Notes under the pieces: model-generated | Told to the model about the DNA's origin: nothing | The model's database searches: none | What the model saw: the letters and a program-made list of their open reading frames with translations, nothing else | Program-made: the position numbers and the translations under genes | Assembly (NCBI GenBank): GCA_937879855.1 | Contig: CALFMO010000006.1 | Span: 372,001-436,000, forward strand | Direction: 5' to 3' | From: an uncultured Acidobacteriaceae bacterium | GTDB lineage: Bacteria > Acidobacteriota > Terriglobia > Terriglobales > Acidobacteriaceae | DNA: 64,000 bases | In this document: in pieces, positions 25,863-34,526 of the stretch | Position numbering within the stretch: the stretch's first letter is position 1 | How the letters are laid out: the number at the start of each line of letters is the position of its first letter

Positions 25863-27158
25863 CTACGCAGGCTGACCGATTGGACCCGGCTTTGCTGTGC
25901 GCCACGCATCCAGCAAGGCCAATCCGAAGACGAACACCGGCACCATGTAGCTGGAATACAAGGGCATCGGCCAAACCCGCTGCCTCAGTTCCGGCGTCAG
26001 CCAGAGATAGAACAGACTCAATCCTATCGTGGCAATCCAGGGCCACACCACCATCAAGCAACCGACCGCCCGAGCCCGCCGCACCGCCGGCAGGATGCGC
26101 TCACCCTCGCTTTCGCTTCGTAGCATGGCTAAGATCGCCGGCGCCAGCAGAACCTGGTTGTAAAGTGCCGACATCGGGACGATGATTACCGTCAGGGCCA
26201 TTACGAGTCCGACCGCCCGTCCGAATTCCGCACTGGACGCAGGTTGTCGTCGCAGCTTCCAAAGATACAAGGCGGAGGCCACAATGCATCCCGCCCATAG
26301 AATCGCTCCCGCAATCAGGCCAAACAGGTCACTCAACACCGACTGACTCTTTGTGTAATGGCGATACTGTCCCATCGCGTGCACGAACATCCGCAACCAT
26401 CCTGGCAAAACCAGCTCCGCTCCCGCCAGCAGAAGCAACATGACCAATCCAAACCCAAACACAAATCGTCGCCGCGCACGCCAGTCGCTGACCGCCCAGA
26501 GCAGCAGCCACAACACCAGCGGCCACGCCAGTTGCGGTTTGATCGTCGCCAGTGCCAGCAGTCCTCCCGACAGCAGCAGCCACCCACCCGCCAGGCATGC
26601 GGCACACGCGGCGAGCAATCCCGCCACCAAAAGGCTGAGTTGCTGGAGTTTGATTCCCTGCACCATGGGCAGCCAGCCCAACACCAGAATGATGAAGATC
26701 ATTCTGGTTCCGCAGGGCGGCTTCCACCGCAAAACATACAGCCACAACAAAACCGTGACTACCGCCAGGGCAAAGAGTAGCCATCGGTATCCTCTCTGCA
26801 CAATGTTGAATGGCAGATCAACCGTCGGCGCCATCAGAAAAACAACGTAGGCGGGATAGGCAAATCCCTGCTGGTCCTTGGGATCCTCAGCGCGCCCAGG
26901 ATCCAAAGCTCTCCCGTAGTAGCCCTGCTGAATCTCGCGCGTGACCTCCGCGCTATATGGGTTGCGCCCGTGCCGGAGCAGTTCGCGCGCTCCCAGCCAG
27001 CGCGGATATAGATCCGAAAGATTTCCCCGGGGACGCCCGTGCGCAATCGCATCGGCAATCTGTTGGGGCCTCAGAATCCAATTCATGAACAGCCATGTGC
27101 TCGCCGAGGCCGCAACGGCCAGCGCAAATCCGACAAAGAATGGCACACGCTTTTGCAA
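25863..27158 (-). CDS. GT87/DUF2029-type polyprenol-dependent glycosyltransferase
   Basis: A 431-residue GT-C-type membrane protein. Multiple helices start with VGFALAVAASASTWLFMNWIL. The first periplasmic loop carries GRNPYSAEVTREIQQGYYG and ends GFAYPAYVVFLMAPT, the pattern of DUF2029/PIMT-like mannosyltransferases, whose catalytic Asp lies in this loop. Later helices include LLVAGLLAACAACLAGGWLLL and AIKPQL-like TIKPQLAWPLVLWLL (a family hallmark). The donor is expected to be polyprenyl-phospho-mannose or arabinose. The start is TTG at 27158, 24 nt from the divergent start of a smaller relative at 27183, so both likely share a control region. Confidence 0.8.
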   Translation of the reverse strand: MQKRVPFFVGFALAVAASASTWLFMNWILRPQQIADAIAHGRPRGNLSDLYPRWLGARELLRHGRNPYSAEVTREIQQGYYGRALDPGRAEDPKDQQGFAYPAYVVFLMAPTVDLPFNIVQRGYRWLLFALAVVTVLLWLYVLRWKPPCGTRMIFIILVLGWLPMVQGIKLQQLSLLVAGLLAACAACLAGGWLLLSGGLLALATIKPQLAWPLVLWLLLWAVSDWRARRRFVFGFGLVMLLLLAGAELVLPGWLRMFVHAMGQYRHYTKSQSVLSDLFGLIAGAILWAGCIVASALYLWKLRRQPASSAEFGRAVGLVMALTVIIVPMSALYNQVLLAPAILAMLRSESEGERILPAVRRARAVGCLMVVWPWIATIGLSLFYLWLTPELRQRVWPMPLYSSYMVPVFVFGLALLDAWRTAKPGPIGQPA

Positions 27159-27182
27159 AAGTGGAGTTCTCTCCCTTCCACC

Positions 27183-28148
27183 ATGTCAACCGCGACTTCA
27201 CAGGAACCGCTTCATGTTACAACTGTGTGGACAACAATCTACCTCATGCGATGGCGCATCGCAGTTTCGGCCGCAATCGGCATTGCTACCGGTGCATTCT
27301 GCTGGTTCGTGATGAAGCGTCTGCATCAGGACGCCGCCGACTTCCGCTGGGCCCTGCATCTCGCAAACCGCCTGCTGACCCGGCAAAATCCCTACGATAC
27401 GCCGCTGGAACAATATCCGCTGACGGCAGCGTTCTTTGCTTTTCCTTTCGTGCCCCTGCAACCAGAGCTGGCCGCAGGGTTATTTTGGGGAATCAGTTCC
27501 TTCGCCCTTGCCTTTGGCCTCACGCGCCACGGCTATACCCGCTTACTGATCTTTTTCGCCTATCCCTATTGGGCAGGTCTGCTGACCGTGCAGTGGTCTC
27601 CGCTCATCGCCGCCAGCGGATTCTTTCCGCTGCTGCTGCCTGCAACCATGGCCAAACCCCAAGTGGGATTGCCGGTTTTTCTTACCCGCTTCAGCCGCCG
27701 CGGACTCGTGGCCTGCGTCATCCTGGGCCTCGCCAGCCTTGCCCTGATGCCCAATTGGCCCTTGCTGTGGTTTCAACAGATCAGTCGCTACCAGCACTTC
27801 ATCCCCATTCTCGTTCTTCCGGGAGAGTTGCTCGCTCTCGCGCTGCTCAGATATCGCAAGCGCGATGCGCAGCTGCTCTTTTTCTCCGCAGTCCTGCCGC
27901 AGCGCTGGTTCTTTGACAGCTTCATCCTTTGGCTGATTCCGCAATCGCGCCGCGAAATCATCTGGACCGTCTTCTTCAGTTGGGGGGCGGGAATTTGGCG
28001 CTGGTATCACATCCCGCACAGCTTCAATGAGGTTGGACGTTATACCGTGATCTTTCTATATCTGCCCATGCTGGCCGTCGTGCTTCTGCGAAAGGAACAA
28101 ATCGAGCAATCGGCGCCCAATGCTGCCAACCGTCTGACCTCCACATGA
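27183..28148 (+). CDS. GT-C-like membrane glycosyltransferase (divergent GT87 relative)
   Basis: A 321-residue polytopic membrane protein. The loop after the first helix reads ANRLLTRQNPYDTPLEQYPLTAAFFAFPFVPL, the same NPYD/YP plan as in the divergent gene at 25863, and ATMAKPQVGLPVFLTRF matches the KPQ motif of GT87/DUF2029 proteins. Around ten hydrophobic segments are readable. It is shorter than typical (about 400-450), mainly at the C terminus. An apparent upstream extension of the frame overlaps the divergent gene and has no start support; the ATG at 27183 is preferred. The stop overlaps the ATG of the following PAP2-type gene (ATGA), indicating an operon. Confidence 0.72.
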   Translation: MSTATSQEPLHVTTVWTTIYLMRWRIAVSAAIGIATGAFCWFVMKRLHQDAADFRWALHLANRLLTRQNPYDTPLEQYPLTAAFFAFPFVPLQPELAAGLFWGISSFALAFGLTRHGYTRLLIFFAYPYWAGLLTVQWSPLIAASGFFPLLLPATMAKPQVGLPVFLTRFSRRGLVACVILGLASLALMPNWPLLWFQQISRYQHFIPILVLPGELLALALLRYRKRDAQLLFFSAVLPQRWFFDSFILWLIPQSRREIIWTVFFSWGAGIWRWYHIPHSFNEVGRYTVIFLYLPMLAVVLLRKEQIEQSAPNAANRLTST

Positions 28149-29377
28149 GCACTTCTACCGAGCCCCTCTCCGTGGATACGGCAAGGCATACGTCGATGCA
28201 GCCGCGTTACTGGCACTACTGGATCAGTCTGCTGCTGGCTCTCGCCTTGGTTCCGGTTCTGCGTTTCGAGAATCTTCCCCTGAAATTCGACTGGATCACG
28301 CTTGGCGTCGCCTACTGGATTTTGTTGGCTGCACAGTCTATTTTCGCCGCCGTAATCCTGTGCTTGATCGGATTGCCGAGCGAGCAAGTGATCAAACCAT
28401 TCCTGGCACGCTACCGGGCGAATCCGCTGCGCATCATTCCTTTGCTTCTGTTTTCCGCAATTCTCGTCTGGTCCACCGGGTGGTTGCGAGCCTTGGTCCT
28501 CACCGTAGACGCTGTCGCCGTGCTTGAACTGGTCAACCCGCGCAAGGCAATAGGGCTACGCCATGGCGCTATTGCTGTGCTCACGCCTGCCGCCTATCTG
28601 TTCTTTGGATTTCTGATGGTGCTTGCCTACAACAATGTCATCGTGTCTGTGCGCAGTAACTTCGCCACTGACCCGGTTCTAGCCGCGATCGATCATTGGC
28701 TGCTGCGCGGCCACTCCGTCTCAGAGCTCACGCACTGGGCCTTGCAGGCCTTCCCTCTCGGGTTTTTCAAAGCGTTGGAGTTTATCTACTTCGGAATGTT
28801 TCTCCAGATTGGCGCAACTCTCATTTTTCTAGCCCACAGCGACGGCAGGAGGCGCGCGCTCCAATTTGTGGGCACCATCCTCGTGTCCTACTATCTGGCT
28901 CTCATCATTTTTTATATCTGGCCCGCGCAAGGACCTTATACTCTCTGCCCCGCCCACTTTTCGCGCTTCCCCACAAGCCTCCAGTCCTACAACATTCAAG
29001 CAACCCTGATCCCGCACGCACTGGCGCTGTTTCACCACGCGCGCATCACCCGGATTTCCACCGATTACTTCATCGCCTTCCCCTGCATGCACATCGTGCA
29101 GCCGATGATCGTGCTCTGGTTCTTGCGGCATTGGCGGAGGATGGTCGTCGCCCTTGCCGTGTACGATTTATTCCTGATTGCCGCGATCCTGCTGCTCGAA
29201 ATGCATTATGTGATCGACATCCTTGTCGCCCTGCCAGTAGCCATGGTTTCCATCTTGATCACAGGCCAACGATTTTCTAGCAAAACAGCCGGAATCGGCC
29301 CATCCTGCGGTGCCACCAAATTGGGAAGAAACGATGCCGCAAGACCTCACAATGCAGATTGCAAAAGCGGGCCATAA
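28145..29377 (+). CDS. PAP2-superfamily membrane phosphatase/phosphotransferase (inositolphosphotransferase-like)
   Basis: A 410-residue multispanning protein. Its C-terminal half has the PAP2 acid-phosphatase pattern: WPAQGPYTLCPAHFSRF as the first active-site part, FPCMHIVQPMIVLWFL (second, His) and LEMHYVIDILVALPVAM (third, His-x4-Asp). This layout resembles the Aur1/Ipt1-like PAP2_3 group, which moves phospho-head groups between lipids. The N-terminal half adds about six hydrophobic helices. Translationally coupled with the GT-C gene before it, so the pair may build a glycosylated phospholipid; this is inference. A short Lys/Arg-rich tail ends the protein. Confidence 0.82.
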   Translation: MSTSTEPLSVDTARHTSMQPRYWHYWISLLLALALVPVLRFENLPLKFDWITLGVAYWILLAAQSIFAAVILCLIGLPSEQVIKPFLARYRANPLRIIPLLLFSAILVWSTGWLRALVLTVDAVAVLELVNPRKAIGLRHGAIAVLTPAAYLFFGFLMVLAYNNVIVSVRSNFATDPVLAAIDHWLLRGHSVSELTHWALQAFPLGFFKALEFIYFGMFLQIGATLIFLAHSDGRRRALQFVGTILVSYYLALIIFYIWPAQGPYTLCPAHFSRFPTSLQSYNIQATLIPHALALFHHARITRISTDYFIAFPCMHIVQPMIVLWFLRHWRRMVVALAVYDLFLIAAILLLEMHYVIDILVALPVAMVSILITGQRFSSKTAGIGPSCGATKLGRNDAARPHNADCKSGP

Positions 29378-29723
29378 GCCTTGGTCTACGAGCTTCATCG
29401 AACGACCCTTGACGCGGTGCCATTGACGCTGACGCGCATTTCAATCCCGCTGCTGCTGTCCGCCGAGTAGTAGCAGATTGGAATTACTCCGGACATAAAG
29501 CGCCTTGCGGGGATTAATAAAAGGTAAACTTTTCAAAACGAATCGTTACTCTCCAGTGCATGCGACCGAACACGGATCACTGCCACTGATCACCGATCAC
29601 TGACCGCCAGTCACTCCCTTTTGCGAAGTTCGTCACGACCCATTGTGATCCTAATCACAGCCTTTCCCCCCCTCCAAACGTAACCTGAACCTGCTTGTGG
29701 GCTTCGCCGAAGGGGGGAACATC
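29378..29723. other. Intergenic region with clustered GATCAC words and a CRP/FNR-type site
   Basis: A 346-base gap before the radical SAM gene. Apart from the 16-bp palindrome at 29644-29659 it contains repeated GATCAC words between about 29574 and 29614 (CGGATCACTG, CTGATCACC, CGATCACTGACC). No open frame with a ribosome site was found. Confidence 0.45.
29644..29659. promoter_or_regulatory. CRP/FNR-family binding site upstream of radical SAM gene
   Basis: TGTGATCCTAATCACA is a perfect TGTGA-N6-TCACA palindrome, identical to the core consensus of CRP-type regulators. Its centre is at 29651.5, about 72 nt before the ATG at 29724. If it acts at -41.5, transcription would begin near 29693, consistent with a weak TAACCT at 29681-29686. 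Confidence 0.55.
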
Positions 29724-30842
29724 ATGGTCGTTACTGGCACTACTCCATTCATGGGCCGCGTGGCTCATGACTTTTCCAAAAATCCCATGCTGGTTTACTG
29801 GGAGATGACTCAGGCCTGCGGTCTGGCCTGCAAACACTGCCGCGCCGAGGCCATGCCGACCGCGCATCCGCTGGAACTCACCACCGAAGAGAGCCGGCGA
29901 TTCATCGGCCAGTTGATCGGCTTCGGCGACCCCCTGCCACACCTGATCCTGACCGGGGGCGATCCCCTGAGCCGCAAAGATATTTACCCGCTGATCGACT
30001 ACGCCAGCGGACTGGGCATTGAAGTTTCCATTACTCCGAGCGCTACGCCCGAGTTGACCAACGACGCCATTTCCCAACTGCAAGCCCACGGAATTCAGAG
30101 CCTGGGTCTCAGCCTCGACGGCTCCTGCGCCGAGAAGCACGACAACATCCGCGCCGTCCCGGGAACGTTCGAGCGCACCATGGAAGCAGCGCGCCATTGC
30201 GGACGCCTCGGCCTTCCCATCCAGGTCAACACGCTGGTCGCCGAAGAAACCGCCAACGATCTGCCCGCCATCTACGAGTTATTGCGCACCAGTTTCCCCG
30301 TCATGCGCTGGAGCCTTTTTTTCCTGATCTCGGTAGGCCGCGGCAAAGCCCTGAACGAAGTTCCGCCGGCTCAGGGCGAATCGATCATGCGCTGGGTATT
30401 CGATCTCTCGCGCCGCTCGCCCTTCGCCATCAAAACTACTGAAGCCCCCTCCTATCGCCGCATTGCGCTCGATATCATGCGCTCGTCCGGCATGGCCACG
30501 CCCGACATGAAGACGACTTCGGTCTACAAAGGCTTCCAGATTCGCGACGGCCACGGCATCGTCTTCGTCTCGAACCTGGGAGACATTTATCCCTCTGGAT
30601 TTCTGCCGCTGCGCTGTGGCAAGGTCCGCATCGGTTCGCTGGTCGACGTCTACCGCAACTCTGAAATCTTCCGCGCGCTGCATTCCCCCGACCAATTCCA
30701 CGGAAAGTGTGGCGCCTGCGAATACAGCCACATCTGCGGAGGATCCCGCGCCCGCGCCTTTGCCTACACCGGCGACGCCCTGGGCACCGACCCCTTCTGC
30801 CCCTACGAACCGGGAAAGACAGAATCATCTGGGGCTGCGTAA
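29724..30842 (+). CDS. Radical SAM/SPASM enzyme of the heme-maturase-like (TIGR04053/NirJ/AhbD-type) group
   Basis: A 372-residue radical SAM protein. The ATG at 29724 has GGGGGGAAC just before it. The [4Fe-4S] site is C32-x3-C36-x2-C39 (ACGLACKHCRAE), preceded by the typical FSKNPMLVYWEMTQ. The barrel continues with LTGGDPLSRKDIYPLIDYA, LGLSLDGS and VNTLVAEET. The C-terminal SPASM part has LRCGKVRIGSLVD, CGACEYSHICGG and FCPYEP, so at least one additional cluster is expected. Relatives include NirJ and AhbC/D in heme d1 and alternative heme synthesis and a group without known substrate. No RiPP precursor and no other heme gene is next to it. An upstream CRP/FNR-type palindrome suggests control by redox or carbon status. 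Confidence 0.88.
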   Translation: MVVTGTTPFMGRVAHDFSKNPMLVYWEMTQACGLACKHCRAEAMPTAHPLELTTEESRRFIGQLIGFGDPLPHLILTGGDPLSRKDIYPLIDYASGLGIEVSITPSATPELTNDAISQLQAHGIQSLGLSLDGSCAEKHDNIRAVPGTFERTMEAARHCGRLGLPIQVNTLVAEETANDLPAIYELLRTSFPVMRWSLFFLISVGRGKALNEVPPAQGESIMRWVFDLSRRSPFAIKTTEAPSYRRIALDIMRSSGMATPDMKTTSVYKGFQIRDGHGIVFVSNLGDIYPSGFLPLRCGKVRIGSLVDVYRNSEIFRALHSPDQFHGKCGACEYSHICGGSRARAFAYTGDALGTDPFCPYEPGKTESSGAA

Positions 30843-30886
30843 CAGTAGGCGGGATTGCAAACTTCAGAAGGCAGAAGGAAAATTTC

Positions 30887-30957
30887 AGATTGCAGATTTT
30901 AGATTGCAGATTGTTTTGATTTTAAATCTGAAATCTGCAATCTAAAATCTGCAATCT
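30887..30957. repeat. Long perfect inverted repeat between convergent genes
   Basis: A 26-bp arm (30887-30912) is repeated exactly, inverted, at 30932-30957 with a 19-nt loop. Each arm contains two AGATTGCAGATT-type units separated by TT. It lies between the convergent radical SAM and AgaS-like genes and can form a strong hairpin on either strand. A related array of the same words occurs at 32656-32735. Confidence 0.8.
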
Positions 30958-31003
30958 CACTTCTGACTTCTTACTTCTGCATTCTGACCTCTGCAATCCG
31001 CAT

Positions 31004-32194
31004 TTAGGGATACATCTTGATCGCTCCGACCACGCGCGTGATCGTTCCCGTAGGACTCGGCTGATCTGGCTTGAGTCCGCATTGGATTGACGCGAACAGG
31101 CCGAGCAACTGCCCCAGCATCACGTCCAGTACCGGACGAAAGTGATCGGGAAAGTTGTCGCCGCAATTCAACGACAAACAATGATCCACCAGCGAAGCTG
31201 TATCTTCGCATCTGCCAGCGGTAATTACAGCCCGCACTCTTCCCAACCGCTTGCGATCGATCTCACGCAGCAGATCAAGTTCGTACCCACGCCTTCGCGC
31301 GCCGCTCGACAGGAACGCCACCAGTAACGTCTGTCCGTCGAGACTCGACAATGGCCCGTGACGCAACCCCAGGGGCGTTTCCGCCAGAGTCGCAATTTTC
31401 CCGCCGCTGAGTTCAACCACCTTCAGGGCTGACTCGTCTGCGATCGCACGCAAACTTCCCGTACCCACAAAACACGCGCGCGTACAACCGAGCGAACTAA
31501 TCGTAGCCGCAGCTTCGGCAGCAACAGGAAGAAACCGTCGTCCCGTCTCGCATAGTTGCGCCACGACTTCGCCGAACTGAGTCTCATCGTCAAGATGTCC
31601 CACACATTGCCCGGCGAGAACCATATTCGTGAATGAGCTGGTCATGGCCAAGCCGCGATCATTCACCGCATCATCCAACACGAGGGCGAACGCACGGTCC
31701 GCATGACGCGAACATAGTTGCGCCATGGCTCCTTGGGCGTTGCAGGTAATCACCAGATGCCGAATCTCGCGATGCCGATCGAGCGCTCGCTCCAAAAGCG
31801 CCACACCTTCGGGACTGTCCCCCGAGCGTGAGAATGAAATCCAAAAATATTCTTTTCCCGGGCGATGGAATCCTTCGAACTCAGTCAGCAGCGTGGTGCT
31901 GGGAATTGCCCACACTTCACAACTCCATCGCCGCCGCAGCAATGGAGCCAGTGCCCTACCCGCGTAATCCGAAGTCCCGGCTCCAATCAGATACACCGTG
32001 GGCGACGAAGTATTTCCACGGCCGATTCCGGCACGCCGCAATACGTCGCTTAACTCGGCGCGCCGGTCGTGGCAGCGCTGGTAGGTTTTGCTCCAGGTGA
32101 TAGGTTGCTGCCAGATTTCACGTGGCGTGTGCTCCAGCCCACGATCGATTTTTTCCTGGTCCGGCAAATCCAGCAGCGTACGTAACGGATCCAA
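31004..32194 (-). CDS. Double-SIS-domain sugar isomerase (AgaS-like)
   Basis: A 396-residue SIS protein similar to AgaS (tagatose/galactosamine-6-phosphate ketose-aldose isomerase). TTG at 32194 is chosen because GGAGG sits 7 nt upstream and the resulting start MDPLRTLLDLPDQEK is followed by the AgaS motif RGLEHTPREIWQQP. SIS domain 1 has VYLIGAGTSDYAGRALAPLL and FSRSGDSPEGVALLE; SIS domain 2 has CFVGTGSLRAIADESALKVVEL and TLAETPLGLRHGPLSSLDG. The family deaminates and isomerises amino-sugar phosphates. No aga, nag or PTS gene is adjacent, so the substrate is open. The upstream GTG at 32221 lacks a ribosome site. Confidence 0.9.
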   Translation of the reverse strand: MDPLRTLLDLPDQEKIDRGLEHTPREIWQQPITWSKTYQRCHDRRAELSDVLRRAGIGRGNTSSPTVYLIGAGTSDYAGRALAPLLRRRWSCEVWAIPSTTLLTEFEGFHRPGKEYFWISFSRSGDSPEGVALLERALDRHREIRHLVITCNAQGAMAQLCSRHADRAFALVLDDAVNDRGLAMTSSFTNMVLAGQCVGHLDDETQFGEVVAQLCETGRRFLPVAAEAAATISSLGCTRACFVGTGSLRAIADESALKVVELSGGKIATLAETPLGLRHGPLSSLDGQTLLVAFLSSGARRRGYELDLLREIDRKRLGRVRAVITAGRCEDTASLVDHCLSLNCGDNFPDHFRPVLDVMLGQLLGLFASIQCGLKPDQPSPTGTITRVVGAIKMYP

Positions 32195-32368
32195 AGCGCA
32201 AGCCTCCGCAGTCGAAGACACTGTAGTCTATTACACTGCTTCGCGTGGAAACCGTCAGGCGATAAGAAGCTGGGAGGTGGGCTTCAATAAACAGTTGTCT
32301 AAAACCAGGTACGAGTTTTCAGCAACTAAACAGCCTGAGTCGTGTTTTAGTTTTCTGAGGAGAACAAC

Positions 32369-32647
32369 ATGAGCCGTGGTTCGCACCCGCTGAGTTCGCT
32401 GCTGCTGGCAGCCGCGTTGACTTCGTCCCTGGCCGGAATCGCCTGCGAGCACCATCACTACTATCGCGTCTACGATCCGTACTACACCGATTACCACACG
32501 TGGAACGACGATGAGATTGTTTACTATCGCCGCTGGGCCGATGAAACCCATCGCGATGCGCACCGCGATTTCCGCCGACTTCCTCCCGAAGAGCAAAAGG
32601 AATACTGGACGTGGCGTCACAACCACGGCGATCGCGACCGTCATTAA
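32369..32647 (+). CDS. Small secreted His/Tyr/Arg-rich protein
   Basis: A 92-residue protein with an AGGAG box 6 nt before the ATG. The N-terminal hydrophobic stretch (SSLLLAAALTSSLAGIAC) acts as a signal peptide; the Cys could be lipidated but the -3 residue is not a good lipobox match. The mature part is strongly charged and rich in His, Tyr, Asp and Arg (EHHHYYRVYDPYYTDYHTW, ETHRDAHRDFRRLPPEE). Such small tails might bind metal. No family assignment can be made. It is divergent from the AgaS-like gene and followed by a repeat. Confidence 0.7.
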   Translation: MSRGSHPLSSLLLAAALTSSLAGIACEHHHYYRVYDPYYTDYHTWNDDEIVYYRRWADETHRDAHRDFRRLPPEEQKEYWTWRHNHGDRDRH

Positions 32648-32655
32648 GCCGACGC

Positions 32656-32735
32656 AGATTTTAGATTGCAGATTTTAGATTGCAGACAACAAAGTCGCGG
32701 TCGATCGACAATCTGCAACCTTAAATCTAGAATTT
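32656..32735. repeat. Second array of AGATTGCAGATTTT words, degenerate inverted repeat
   Basis: Direct copies of AGATTTTAGATTGC run from 32656 to 32686 and a partial inverted counterpart (AATCTGCAACCTTAAATCT) sits near 32710-32729. Like the copy at 30887, it lies between convergent genes, immediately after a stop codon. Confidence 0.65.
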
Positions 32736-32736
32736 C

Positions 32737-33351
32737 TCAGCCGCTAATCGCACCGATCGCTTGGTCCGTGGTCGTTACCCTCGCCCCCAAGCGCTGCAAC
32801 TCTGCAATCGCGTTTTTTCCATCTTCTGGCTTCAGAGTTTCGATCGCGTCCTGCACCACGGCCACGCGCCGCCCACGTTCGAGCAAACCCTTTGCGGCGA
32901 AGCTCACGCAATACTCTGTCACCACTCCAAACACCATAAACTCTGCTTGATTTCCCAGCCTCCGCACCAGATCGTTCGCGTGCAGGCTCTCAAAAATGTT
33001 CAGCGTCTGCTTTTCTAACAAGATTTGCTGGTATTGCGATAGATCCTCCGGCAGTTTTGCCTCCGGATCATTGGGCACGCGCGCAACTTTTTCCGTCAGC
33101 GCTTCCGTAACCAGTTCGGCTCCCGCCGTTCCCTTGACGCAATGCGGCGGAAAAATTTTGAATTCCGGATCATTCGGCGTATGAAAACATCCATGCGAAA
33201 CCAGAAACACGCGCCCAGCCCGCGCCGCATCGGTAAGCCGCCGGATCTTCGGAAGCAATTTCTCCGCCCCCGGCACGTAAAGTTTCCCTCCCGGCAACAT
33301 GAAATCGGCCTGGACATCGACCTCCCAAAGAATAAAATCCCGCGAAACCAT
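32737..33351 (-). CDS. Isochorismatase-fold hydrolase (nicotinamidase-like)
   Basis: A 204-residue cysteine hydrolase of the isochorismatase superfamily. The presumed catalytic triad is the Asp of VDVQADFMLPGG, the Lys of LLEKQTLNIFES and the Cys of GVVTEYCVSFAAKGLL. The sequence around the Asp and the SHGCFHTPNDPEFKIFPPHC region, which provides metal-ligand-like His residues, resembles nicotinamidases, but relatives act on many amides, so the substrate is not assigned. GGAAGGAAAACT precedes the ATG. It is convergent with the small secreted gene and divergent from the metallo-hydrolase gene 69 nt away. Confidence 0.87.
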   Translation of the reverse strand: MVSRDFILWEVDVQADFMLPGGKLYVPGAEKLLPKIRRLTDAARAGRVFLVSHGCFHTPNDPEFKIFPPHCVKGTAGAELVTEALTEKVARVPNDPEAKLPEDLSQYQQILLEKQTLNIFESLHANDLVRRLGNQAEFMVFGVVTEYCVSFAAKGLLERGRRVAVVQDAIETLKPEDGKNAIAELQRLGARVTTTDQAIGAISG

Positions 33352-33420
33352 AGTTTTCCTTCCCAGCCGGAGCCATCCTCTTATAATTTAAGATTCCGCG
33401 GATCAAGGCAACGGTTCAAC

Positions 33421-34383
33421 ATGACCCAGCCGCCCAGAAGCAGGCACCCCAAATTTTTCAAACGCATCGCCGTGCTCGCGACTTACTTCGCGATCGCTGC
33501 ACTTTCCGCCGCTCAGAACGCGATTCCCGAATGGTGCCGTCCGCAGCCGCGCTCCGAGTACAGAAATCTCGAACGCGTTTACATCAGCGACCCCTGGTTC
33601 GAAGTCTACAAGCCGGCCCCCGGTGTCTTTGCCATCTACGAACCACACCAGGCAGAAGAGGTCATCAGCTATCTTATCGTCGGCGAGCATGGAGCGCTGT
33701 TGTTCGATACCGGCATGGGTATCAGCGACATCCAAAAAGTGACGGCCGAACTTACCAAGCGACCGATCATCGTGCTGAACTCCCATACCCACAACGATCA
33801 CGTCGGCGGTAACTGGGAATTCGACACGATTTATGGCATGGATACTGACTTCACCCGCAACAACGCCCGTGGTTCGCGTGAAGACGCGCAGGCCGAAATC
33901 ACGCCCGACCAGATTTGTGGAGCACTGCCACAGGGCTTCGACGCGAAAGCTTACGCGACACGACCGTGGAAGATCACGGCTATTACGCACGACGGCGATC
34001 GCTTCGATCTGGGCGGCCGCACGCTTGAGGTCATCGCCACTCCCGGTCACACGCCCGACGCCATTTCGCTGCTCGATCGTGCGAATGGCCTACTCTTCAC
34101 CGGAGATACCTACTATCCCGCTCCTATCTGGCTTTTCCGTCCAGAAACCGATCTCGACGCGTATGCTGCGTCTATTCGGCGGCTGGCGGCGCTCGCGCCG
34201 CAGATCAAGCTGGTTCTGGGCGCGCACAACATTCCGGTGGCGCCGCCCTCTGTTCTCTCGCGGCTGGTAGCAGCATTCGCTGACGTGCGCGCGGGAAAGG
34301 TGCACCCGGTCCCGGCCTCTCCGGGAAAAGTTTTGTACACCGTGGACGGCATTTCATTCCTGATGCGCGCCAACACTCACTGA
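33421..34383 (+). CDS. Secreted metallo-beta-lactamase-fold hydrolase
   Basis: A 320-residue MBL-fold hydrolase. The ATG at 33421 opens a signal peptide (FFKRIAVLATYFAIAALSAAQ); a longer frame further upstream overlaps the isochorismatase gene and is not used. Metal ligands are visible as HTHNDHVGG (HxHxDH), the downstream His in ATPGHTPDAI, the Asp in LLFTGDTYYP and the final His in LGAHNIPV. This completes a two-zinc site. The fold covers lactonases, glyoxalase II-like and beta-lactamase-like enzymes; without substrate-specific residues no function is fixed. A rho-independent terminator follows at 34505. Confidence 0.87.
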   Translation: MTQPPRSRHPKFFKRIAVLATYFAIAALSAAQNAIPEWCRPQPRSEYRNLERVYISDPWFEVYKPAPGVFAIYEPHQAEEVISYLIVGEHGALLFDTGMGISDIQKVTAELTKRPIIVLNSHTHNDHVGGNWEFDTIYGMDTDFTRNNARGSREDAQAEITPDQICGALPQGFDAKAYATRPWKITAITHDGDRFDLGGRTLEVIATPGHTPDAISLLDRANGLLFTGDTYYPAPIWLFRPETDLDAYAASIRRLAALAPQIKLVLGAHNIPVAPPSVLSRLVAAFADVRAGKVHPVPASPGKVLYTVDGISFLMRANTH

Positions 34384-34504
34384 CATACCTTCGCTCTGAA
34401 GGAAAGAATTAAAGAAGCTGTCAGCCATCCGCTGTCAGCCAATAACAAACCCCTTCCAACGACTAAACCTCGTCGTTCCGACCCTCCAGCGAACGTGAGG
34501 GACG

Positions 34505-34526
34505 GCCGCCTTTACGCGGCTTTTTT
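34505..34526 (+). terminator. Rho-independent terminator of the metallo-hydrolase gene
   Basis: GCCGC (34505-34509), a 6-nt loop, GCGGC (34516-34520) and six T (34521-34526). It overlaps the last codons of the convergent SDR gene, whose stop is at 34512-34514. Confidence 0.7.

Noticed and set aside
29697..30842. RiPP biosynthesis locus based on the radical SAM/SPASM enzyme
   Set aside because: No small precursor-like gene with a ribosome site is found within about 1 kb on either side and no peptidase or exporter is adjacent.
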